Notes under the pieces: generated by a model
Database searches by the model: none
The model's input: the letters and a program-made list of their open reading frames with translations, nothing else
What the model was told of the DNA's origin: nothing
Part shown: piece after piece, positions 7,477 through 13,610 of the stretch
Numbering within the stretch: the stretch's first letter is position 1
Layout of the letters: each line of letters starts with the position of its first letter
Source: an uncultured Oscillospiraceae bacterium
GTDB lineage: Bacteria; Bacillota; Clostridia; Oscillospirales; Ruminococcaceae
Assembly (NCBI GenBank): GCA_900546885.1
Contig: UREN01000046.1
Span: 1-14,617, forward strand
Reading direction: 5' to 3'
DNA: 14,617 nucleotides
Program-made: the position numbers and the translations under genes

Positions 7477-8763
7477 TCAGCCTGGCAGCGGCTGAGGCAG
7501 CTGGTCAAAAAAGTGAAAATTGGGGTTTGAGGCAAAGTAATCTTCCGGCGAGATGAGGGCAAGGTGCTCTGTATAGACATCCTGGGCATAGCTGCCGCCG
7601 TCCTGCCCCTGTATGAGGGCCGTGCCCGCATAGGGCCTGTCGCCCACCACAAGAAGCCCGGCCGGTGTTTCCAGGCGCACCTGCAAAGGGTGCAGGTAGC
7701 CGTTGAAAAAGTCGGTGAGCGTTATTTCTGCCGGCTGGCCGCCGGACAGGGGGAAGGCAAACAGGCGAAGTCCGGCAGAGGCCTCTTCGCTGCCATGCAG
7801 CATCACCGTCAGGCGGCCGCCCACCGTGCGCAGCTGGCTGACGCCGTACCCGCCCGGGGCCACCAGCGCGCACAGCGCATCGGAAAAGTGGCGCACCTCG
7901 CCCGTAAGGGTGTTCAGCGCATACAGGCTGCCGGTTCCGGCGTCGCTGTAGTAGTAATCGCTTTGGGCAAAGCAGCCCATGCCAACGGCCTGGCCGGGAA
8001 GGCGGCACAGTTCTTCCAGCCGCCCGCGCGCGTCCATGGCGCAGAAGATGCGCTCCTGCGGGGTGCAGAAGATGAGCACAAGGCGGCCGTCCGGCAGTTG
8101 GCCAACATCCTCGCAGGAGGCGAGGATGGCCTCTGGCTGAGGGGAAAAACTGCGCGAGAGGATGGTCTCCTGGCCGTTGGCAAGGTCTATCATGCGCAGT
8201 TCGCCTGCATAGGCGCGGTACAGCCGGGTGCCGCAGGCCGCAAAGGGCGCGCCCCACTCTAAAAAATTCACCTGCGCCACCTCGCGCACGGCGCTGCCAT
8301 CCAGCGCGTGCTCGCGCAGCGTGTACCAGCTGGAGCGGATGCTGCCGTCCGCCTCGCGGCTGGAACTGACGGAATAAACCGCATCGCCCAGCGCGTAGGC
8401 CGTGCCGTAGCCGGAACAGTATGCCGGGCAGGCGCCGCTGTTGTGCGCACAGCCCGGCACGCTGCACAAAACATGCTCCTGCAGGGCGGAAAAATCCAGC
8501 CGGGTCACCAGCGAGCCCTGGCCCTGCAGGGCGTTCACGGTGTGGTACAGGCTGTTTTCGGCGGCGGAAAAAGCAAAGGCATAGGTGCTGCCCTCTGGGC
8601 CCAGGGGCCGCAGCGCCTGCCCACCGGCGGCCCCGCTGCGCAGGGCGCTGCCGGGCACGGCCGCTTTTGGCGCGCCCTGCCGCAGCGCAAACAGGGCCAG
8701 CGCCGCGGCCAGGCAAAGGGCACCTGCCAGCACGGGCAGCGCCCTGCGAAACGAGATACGCAT
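7477..8763 (-). CDS. Cys/His-motif exported protein, paralog 3 (no lipobox)
   Basis: This 428-residue paralog of the two downstream lipoproteins has a basic hydrophobic N-terminus (MRISFRRALPVLAGAL...) but no lipobox, so it is probably held by an uncleaved signal anchor or released by signal peptidase I. The shared motif is CSVPGCAHNSGAC (Cys100, Cys105, His107, Cys112), with one more cysteine at 116. The propeller-like strand repeats and the ALISPEDYFASNPNF C-terminus are kept. The ATG at 8761-8763 is chosen over a TTG seven codons upstream because AAAGAGGTG lies 7 nt before it. It is the first of the three paralogs, 48 nt after the unknown anchored protein, in the operon headed by a two-component system. 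Its function is unknown. Confidence 0.87.
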   Translation of the reverse strand: MRISFRRALPVLAGALCLAAALALFALRQGAPKAAVPGSALRSGAAGGQALRPLGPEGSTYAFAFSAAENSLYHTVNALQGQGSLVTRLDFSALQEHVLCSVPGCAHNSGACPAYCSGYGTAYALGDAVYSVSSSREADGSIRSSWYTLREHALDGSAVREVAQVNFLEWGAPFAACGTRLYRAYAGELRMIDLANGQETILSRSFSPQPEAILASCEDVGQLPDGRLVLIFCTPQERIFCAMDARGRLEELCRLPGQAVGMGCFAQSDYYYSDAGTGSLYALNTLTGEVRHFSDALCALVAPGGYGVSQLRTVGGRLTVMLHGSEEASAGLRLFAFPLSGGQPAEITLTDFFNGYLHPLQVRLETPAGLLVVGDRPYAGTALIQGQDGGSYAQDVYTEHLALISPEDYFASNPNFHFFDQLPQPLPG

Positions 8764-8811
8764 GGCTTTGCACCTCTTTTGCAATGTATGGTTCCAGCTT
8801 TGCGCGCCCGG

Positions 8812-9600
8812 TCAGGCGGCCCCGCCCAAATAGATTCTGGCGGAATCGGGCGAGAGGCTGCGCGCCTCTGCGCGCAGGTATACGTCATAGCGCGGGGTGT
8901 ACATCCCGTCCGGGTAAACCACCGAGGGTGTGGCGCTTACCGCGACAAGCAGCTGTGCCCCGGGCGAATACAGGCGGCAGCCCTCGGTGCCCTGACTGGT
9001 GGGGTATACCTGCCAGTCATCCACGGCCGCAAGGCCAAGGTGCGCTGCATAGCTGCGGGCACAGGCCTCCCAATCTACCCCCGCGGGCAGGCCCGCAGCC
9101 TCGCGCGTGAAGGCGGCGCAGAAGGCCACCACCGCGCTGTTACCGGGGGCATAGGTGGCGCTCAGCGCCCCGTGGGCAAGGCTGAGAAAGCCGAATTCAT
9201 CCACCAGGGCCTGGCCCTGTGTGGGGCCCGCGTCCGCCAGTTTTTCGAAAGAGCCGTCCTGCGCCCAAAGGGCGTACGCCTGCGGCAGGGCACCTGCCTC
9301 CAGCAAGGTGCCGGCCGCCCCGGCCAGAAGGCCTCCGTCAAATTCGGCGGGCCGGGCAGCGGCGTTGTCTACATTGGCTTCGCCCAGCATGCGCATGCGG
9401 GCATACAGCGCCTGGGCCGCCTGGCTTTGCGCGGCCTGCTCGCACAGGCCGCCCGCGGGCGCCCCGCCGGGGATGGAATGCGGCGCGGAAAGGCGCGCTG
9501 CGTCCTGCGCCAGCATGGCGCGGTAGGGCAGCACAGCGGCCGCCGCCAGCACCAGCGCACAGGCAAGGCAGCCCAGCGCGGGAAACAGCCATTTTTTCAT
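8812..9600 (-). CDS. Unknown membrane-anchored extracytoplasmic protein of the two-component operon
   Basis: I do not recognise this 262-residue protein. A single hydrophobic segment at about residues 4-26 (MKK then LFPALGCLACALVLAAAA) is a signal anchor without a convincing lipobox. The remaining 235 or so residues should lie outside the cell. They are rich in alanine and start with a helical-looking half, followed by a strand-rich end with GCRLYSPGAQLLVAV and RYDVYLRAEA. Four cysteines are scattered in the outer part, without the C-x4-C-x-H-x4-C motif of its neighbours. The ATG at 9598-9600 overlaps the sensor kinase stop in an ATGA, which implies translational coupling and suggests an accessory role in the sensor's pathway, for example as co-sensor or ligand-binding partner. 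That role is inferred from position. Confidence 0.8.
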   Translation of the reverse strand: MKKWLFPALGCLACALVLAAAAVLPYRAMLAQDAARLSAPHSIPGGAPAGGLCEQAAQSQAAQALYARMRMLGEANVDNAAARPAEFDGGLLAGAAGTLLEAGALPQAYALWAQDGSFEKLADAGPTQGQALVDEFGFLSLAHGALSATYAPGNSAVVAFCAAFTREAAGLPAGVDWEACARSYAAHLGLAAVDDWQVYPTSQGTEGCRLYSPGAQLLVAVSATPSVVYPDGMYTPRYDVYLRAEARSLSPDSARIYLGGAA

Positions 9601-11000
9601 GGCGCCGCCCCCCTTTGCAAAGGCAGGCGCACGGTGGTGCCCCGGCCCACCTCGCTTTCAAATTCCAGCGCGGTTTGGTGTGCGGCCGCAATGCGCTGGC
9701 ACAGCGCCAGCCCCAGGCCGGAGCCGTTCTGCGCCCGCGCGCGGGATTTATCCACCATATAAAACGGCTCGGTGATGCGCCCAAGCTCATGGGGGGGAAT
9801 GCCGCGGCCCTCGTCCCGCACAAACAGCACCACATGGCCGCCCTGCGCCTCAAAGCCCACCTGCACGGGCGCGCCGGGCTTTGAGGCGTGCACAGCGTTC
9901 ACCACAAGGTTGTACAAAAGGTCTGCCAGCAGGGGCTTATCCGCCAGAACCCAGACGCCGCGGGCATCTGCGAAGGTGACATTTGCCCCCTCCAGCCCGG
10001 CGCAGGCGTGGCGCACATCGCTGAACACGGCGGAAAGCGGCACGCTCTCCAGCCCGGCGCCCTCGTGGCCAAGGCGCATCAGCTCCAGCAGTTTCAGGCT
10101 CAGCGCCTCCAGGCGTTTTGTCTCGTGATATACATAGTCGGCGGCCTTTTCGCGCGCGCTTTGGCCAATGTCGCGGCTGCGCAGAAGGTCGGCATAGCCC
10201 AGCATGGCCGTCATGGGGGTTTTGATTTCGTGCGTGAAGGCGGCCACAAAATCATCGCGGCGGCGCACCTCTTCCTCCAGGCGCTTAATGCCGCCTTCCA
10301 CCGAGGCGGCCATGGCGTCAAAATCCCGGCTCAAAGCGCCCACCTCGTCGTGCGTGTTGACATGGGTGCGCTGGCCGTACTGCCCGGCCGCAATGCGGGC
10401 AGCCGCGGCGGAAAGCCGTTTCAGCGGGCGCAGCAAAAACGTGGTGAAGCCCAGCGTCAGGGCCGCGGCCGCGCACAGCAGCACGGCACAAAGCCGCCAG
10501 AAGCGGTGCAGCTGGGCCGTGCGTTCGGCATATAAGGGCGAGATGTCAAACACGCTCACCAGCCTGCCGCCGGCCTCGCCCACCGGCATGCTGCTGCCAA
10601 GAAGCATGTAGGTGCTTTGCCCGGCGCTGCACAGGGTATACTGCCCCTCGCCTGCCTGGGCAGCGCCCACCAGCGAGGCCTTATCCACACCGTCCGGCAG
10701 GCGGGAATATAAGCTGGCCCACCCATCGCTCAGCAGGGCAAACTGCGCCTGCGGCATGGCGGCGGCAACCTCCAGGCCCGCGGCGTGCAGCGCAAATTCC
10801 GGCGCGCCATTCTCTGCGGCGTGCCGCAGGGCCGCGTCCTGCACCGAAAGCTTCTGCGCCGTGTGCTGTGCGGCGTTTTGCACGGCGGCGCTTTCCAGCG
10901 CGGCGTTAAAATTCTGCGCCACCATCCGGTAACCGCCCACAAGAAACAGCGCGCCTGTCACGGCCACAAGGCACAGTGTCAGCTTCTGGGCTATCTTCAT
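9597..11000 (-). CDS. Two-component sensor histidine kinase
   Basis: This 467-residue membrane kinase has TM1 at about residues 7-28, an extracytoplasmic sensor region of about 140 residues, TM2 at about 168-190 and a HAMP linker at about 190-242. The dimerisation/phosphoacceptor domain has His257 in FTHEIKTPM. The ATPase domain has the N box at 361-373 (LLYNLVVNAVHAS), G1 DEGRG (396-400), the F box near EPFYMVDKS, and G2 GSGLGLAL (426-433). All catalytic elements are present, so it should be active. The sensor region matches no ligand domain I can name. It starts inside the stop codon of the response regulator (ATGA, 10997-11000) and ends overlapping the next gene in the same way. The predicted role is to phosphorylate Asp52 of the adjacent regulator in response to an envelope or extracellular signal. 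Confidence 0.95.
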   Translation of the reverse strand: MKIAQKLTLCLVAVTGALFLVGGYRMVAQNFNAALESAAVQNAAQHTAQKLSVQDAALRHAAENGAPEFALHAAGLEVAAAMPQAQFALLSDGWASLYSRLPDGVDKASLVGAAQAGEGQYTLCSAGQSTYMLLGSSMPVGEAGGRLVSVFDISPLYAERTAQLHRFWRLCAVLLCAAAALTLGFTTFLLRPLKRLSAAAARIAAGQYGQRTHVNTHDEVGALSRDFDAMAASVEGGIKRLEEEVRRRDDFVAAFTHEIKTPMTAMLGYADLLRSRDIGQSAREKAADYVYHETKRLEALSLKLLELMRLGHEGAGLESVPLSAVFSDVRHACAGLEGANVTFADARGVWVLADKPLLADLLYNLVVNAVHASKPGAPVQVGFEAQGGHVVLFVRDEGRGIPPHELGRITEPFYMVDKSRARAQNGSGLGLALCQRIAAAHQTALEFESEVGRGTTVRLPLQRGAAP

Positions 11001-11653
11001 GGCGAATCCTCCAGTTCATAGCCTATCTTGTACACAGTTTTGATGGCGGCTTGAAGCCCCAGCTTTTTGCGCAGGCGCTGGATATGAAGGTCCAGCGTGC
11101 GCGAATCCACCTCGGCCTCGTCACCCCAAACACGCTCATAGAGCGCATTGCGGTACAGCACGGCGTTTTTGTTGCGCATCAATTCCAGCAGAAGGTCGTA
11201 TTCGCGCGGGGTAAGCGGCACAGGCACGCCGTTTTTGCACACCGTGCGGCGCACGGGGTCCAGCGTGACGCCGCAGGCCTGCAAAACGCTGCGCCCGCGC
11301 CCGGTGCGGCGCAGCGCTGCCTCTACGCGGGCCACCAGCTCGGCGGGCTCGAAGGGCTTGCAGATATAATCCTGCGCGCCGGCGGCAAGGCCCTTTACGC
11401 GCTGTGCCACGTCTGTTTTTGCCGTGAGAAAAATGACGGGCGTCTCGTCCCCAATAAAGGTTTTTAATTCATAGCCGTCGTGGTCGGGCAGCATCACGTC
11501 CAGCACCACCAGCGCCCAGCGGCCGGTTTCAATTTTATCCGCCGCCTCGGCGCCGGAATAGGCGGCCTTGCAGCGGTAGCCTGCGTTTTCCAAGGTAAGG
11601 CACACAAGGTCTGCAATGGCGTGCTCATCGTCCACAACCAAAATGGGTTCCAT
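10997..11653 (-). CDS. OmpR-family response regulator
   Basis: This 218-residue regulator has a receiver domain with acidic pocket Asp8/Asp9, phosphoacceptor Asp52 (VVLDVMLPD), Thr77 (FLTAK) and Lys99 (YICKPFEP). A winged-helix DNA-binding domain fills about residues 125-215, with PLTPREYDLLLELM, VWGDEAEVDSRTLDLHIQRL and VYKIGYEL. The frame is open far upstream, but two nearby ATGs compete: 11657-11659 is only a few bases from the GGGGGAG ribosome binding site, while 11651-11653 is spaced properly and gives the typical N-terminus MEPILVVDDE. It heads the operon and overlaps the kinase gene by 4 nt. It probably controls its own operon, though no repeat sites were identified. Confidence 0.95.
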   Translation of the reverse strand: MEPILVVDDEHAIADLVCLTLENAGYRCKAAYSGAEAADKIETGRWALVVLDVMLPDHDGYELKTFIGDETPVIFLTAKTDVAQRVKGLAAGAQDYICKPFEPAELVARVEAALRRTGRGRSVLQACGVTLDPVRRTVCKNGVPVPLTPREYDLLLELMRNKNAVLYRNALYERVWGDEAEVDSRTLDLHIQRLRKKLGLQAAIKTVYKIGYELEDSP

Positions 11654-11677
11654 GCGCATACTCCCCCTTTTGCTTTC

Positions 11678-11686
11678 AGTATAGCA
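11678..11686 (-). promoter_or_regulatory. Extended -10 promoter of the two-component operon
   Basis: On the minus strand TGC-TATACT forms an extended -10 element. No good -35 hexamer lies 17 nt upstream. Start would be near 11671, giving a leader of under 20 nt that contains the ribosome binding site. A weak -35 fits a promoter that relies on an activator, possibly the regulator itself. Confidence 0.5.
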
Positions 11687-11712
11687 TGAATTGTAACCAA
11701 GTTTTATCCCGC

Positions 11713-11753
11713 ACAAAAAGAAAACAGCCCGCGCTGCTGTGGGCGCGGGCTGT
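11713..11753 (-). terminator. Intrinsic terminator of the purine permease gene
   Basis: An 11-bp stem (11724-11734 with 11743-11753) has an 8-nt loop and is followed on the minus strand by TTTTCTTTTT. It lies 17 nt after the permease stop and insulates the two-component operon from it. Confidence 0.9.
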
Positions 11754-11769
11754 GCAATGGAATATTTGC

Positions 11770-13185
11770 TTACAGAATGGCCAGAATGATGAAGTTCAGC
11801 ACGAACAGAGCGGTGGCCACCCACAGAATGGGGTGGATGCTGCGCGCTTCTTTCTTCACCACTTTGATGATGCAGTAGAAGATGAAGCCGGACGCAATGC
11901 CGTAGCTGATGGAATAGCACAGGGCCATGAAAATGCCTGCGAAGAAGGCGGGAACGGCCTCGGAGAAATCTTCCCATTTGATTTCTTTGAAAGCAGAAAG
12001 CATCATGCAGCCCACCACAATCAGCGCAGGCGCCGTGGCCGCAGAGGGAATGGCGCCTGCAACAGGCGAAAGCACAATGGCAATCAAAAAGCACAGGGCG
12101 GTGACGCAGCTGGTGAGGCCCGTGCGGCCGCCGGCGCCAATGCCGGAGGCACTTTCTACGAACGTAGTGGTGTTGGACGTGCCGAAGATGGCGCCCACAG
12201 ACGTGGCGATGGAATCGGCAAACAGGGCTTTATCCATTTTGGATTTGAAGCCGGAGCTGGAAGCCATGGTGGCCTCGTCCTCTTCCGAGAAGATGCCGCT
12301 GCGGCGGCCGGTGCCAATGAAGGTGCCGATGGTATCGAATGTGTCGGACAGGCTGAAGGCAAAAATTGTCATCAGAACAAGGGGCAGGCGCGCAGCGTCA
12401 GAGAACAGCGCCGGGAACCCCTGCGTGAACGCGGCGCCGAAGGTGGTGCCAAGCTGCGTGAAGGAATCGCTGATGCCCTGTGTGAAGCTGATGCCGGAAA
12501 GGTCTACCACGCCCATGGGAATGCCCAGGATGGTGGTGGCCACGATGCCGATGAGGATGGCGCCCTTCACGTTCAGCACCAGCAGAATAACCGTGAGCAC
12601 AAGGCCAATCAGGAACAGAAGCACAGAGGGTGTGTTCAGCGTGACAATGGCGGGCGTGGCGGCAGAAGAAGCCACCACAGTGCCGGATTCCGCCAGCGTG
12701 TAGGTGCCGGGGTCTGCCGTGAACTGCAGGATGCCGGCGTTCTTCAGGCCGATATAGGCCACAAAGATGCCAATGCCGCCGCCAATGGCGTTCTGCAGGC
12801 TTACGGGGATGGCCTTGATGATGGATTTGCGGATTTTGGTGACGGTGATCAGAATGTTCACCACGCCGCACAGGAAGACCATTGCCAGGGCTTCCTGCCA
12901 GGTGAAGCCAAGGGCGAACACCACCGTGAAGGTGAAGAAGGCGTTCAGGCCCATGCCGGGCGCCTGTGCGTAGGGCACATTGGCAAACAGGCCCATCACC
13001 AGCGTGCCCACCACAGATGCAAAAATCGTGGCAAGGAACACAGCGCCGAAGGGCATGCCCGTCTGGCTGAGCATGTTGGGGTTCACGAAGATGATGTACG
13101 ACATGGCGAAGAAGGTCGTCAGGCCGGCAATGATCTCCGTGGAGACAGTAGTACCATTTTCTTTCAGATGAAAGAATTTTTCCAT
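11770..13185 (-). CDS. NCS2 family purine permease, AzgA/PbuG type
   Basis: This 471-residue integral membrane protein belongs to the AzgA branch of the nucleobase:cation symporter-2 family, which imports hypoxanthine, guanine or adenine with protons. Hydrophobic segments run through the whole length, in line with the 14-helix fold. Family signatures are present: GLTTFFAMSYIIFVNP (21-36), GMGLNAFFTF (77-86), DTFDTIGTFIGTG (281-293) and the substrate-site region ESASGIGAGGRTGLTS (344-359). The ATG at 13183-13185 has AGGAGG 7 nt upstream; longer frames run into the leader terminator and are discarded. The riboswitch leader points to guanine-linked control, so guanine/hypoxanthine (PbuG-like) is the best guess for its substrate. 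It is a single-gene unit with its own terminator. Confidence 0.95.
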   Translation of the reverse strand: MEKFFHLKENGTTVSTEIIAGLTTFFAMSYIIFVNPNMLSQTGMPFGAVFLATIFASVVGTLVMGLFANVPYAQAPGMGLNAFFTFTVVFALGFTWQEALAMVFLCGVVNILITVTKIRKSIIKAIPVSLQNAIGGGIGIFVAYIGLKNAGILQFTADPGTYTLAESGTVVASSAATPAIVTLNTPSVLLFLIGLVLTVILLVLNVKGAILIGIVATTILGIPMGVVDLSGISFTQGISDSFTQLGTTFGAAFTQGFPALFSDAARLPLVLMTIFAFSLSDTFDTIGTFIGTGRRSGIFSEEDEATMASSSGFKSKMDKALFADSIATSVGAIFGTSNTTTFVESASGIGAGGRTGLTSCVTALCFLIAIVLSPVAGAIPSAATAPALIVVGCMMLSAFKEIKWEDFSEAVPAFFAGIFMALCYSISYGIASGFIFYCIIKVVKKEARSIHPILWVATALFVLNFIILAIL

Positions 13186-13245
13186 GGTGTTTCCTCCTCT
13201 AAAAAGATACACAACATATTCAAAACGGGGCTTTCCCGCCTTGGC

Positions 13246-13292
13246 AAAAAAAGAAACCCGGGCACCGCCCCGCCGCAAGGGGCCTGCCCGGG
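13246..13292 (-). terminator. Riboswitch-controlled terminator in the permease leader
   Basis: An 8-bp outer stem (13257-13264 with 13285-13292) and a 5-bp inner stem (13267-13271 with 13279-13283) are followed on the minus strand by TTTCTTTTTTT. It lies 60 nt before the permease ATG, inside the leader, so it acts on the permease transcript rather than ending another gene. Bases 13283-13291 are exactly complementary to 13349-13357 in the aptamer, giving the competing antiterminator. Confidence 0.88.
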
Positions 13293-13341
13293 AAACACAA
13301 ACGCACCCCGCGCACAGCGCAGGGAAACGGAAGGTTTGCCG

Positions 13342-13403
13342 CCAATAGCCGGGCAGGGGTGTCCGCTAGAAACTGCCGGCCCATCCTGCCGGCGATATAT
13401 TGG
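13342..13403 (-). promoter_or_regulatory. Purine (guanine-type) riboswitch aptamer, divergent
   Basis: The minus strand folds as the three-way junction of purine riboswitches. P1 is CCAATA with TATTGG, J1/2 is UAUC, P2 is GCCGGC with GCCGGC around loop AGGAUGG, J2/3 is AGUUUCUAGC, P3 is GGACA with UGCCC, and J3/1 is GGCUAU. Compared with the Bacillus xpt aptamer, the ligand-contact positions U22, U47, U51, A52, C74 and U75 are kept. C74 predicts a guanine-type rather than adenine ligand. The L2 GG and L3 CC needed for the loop-loop contact are present. Departures are a 4-6 nt L3 in place of seven, an A-C mismatch in P3, and G for C53 and A73. It precedes a PbuG-type permease and a terminator, as in known cases. 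Confidence 0.75.
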
Positions 13404-13462
13404 GCGCAATTTTATTTTGCCACACAACATGTAGTGCGGCCCATGCAAAAAAGAACATTGTT

Positions 13463-13492
13463 ATTATAGCGCCGCCCAAAAACATTTGGCAA
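13463..13492 (-). promoter_or_regulatory. Sigma-A promoter of the riboswitch-permease transcript
   Basis: On the minus strand TTGCCA (13487-13492) and a perfect TATAAT (13463-13468) are separated by 18 nt. The predicted start near 13456 gives a leader of about 270 nt that contains the aptamer, the terminator and the permease ribosome binding site. Confidence 0.75.
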
Positions 13493-13570
13493 GGTGTGAT
13501 TTTGACGAAATTTGCCCGCATTTGCCGCGCGAAACCAGCGAAGAGAGCAAACTTGTGCGCCCGTGGCGGA

Positions 13571-13599
13571 TTGACAGGCGCGGCGCGGCGGGCTATGAT
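13571..13599 (+). promoter_or_regulatory. Sigma-A promoter of the lipid kinase gene
   Basis: Consensus TTGACA (13571-13576), a 17-nt spacer and TATGAT (13594-13599). The predicted start is near 13606, giving a very short leader. The stretch 13493-13570 between this and the divergent permease promoter shows nothing else recognisable. Confidence 0.85.
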
Positions 13600-13610
13600 A
13601 AGACAAGATT

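Noticed and set aside
8308..9762. A 484-codon plus-strand frame opposite paralog 3, the unknown anchored protein and the kinase end
   Set aside because: It crosses three minus-strand genes with clear starts, overlaps and ribosome binding sites. It has no recognisable domain.
11686..13434. A 582-codon plus-strand frame opposite the purine permease and its leader
   Set aside because: It is antisense to a well-conserved permease and has low-complexity His/Gly/Arg-rich composition. It also reads through both terminators, so it is a composition artefact.
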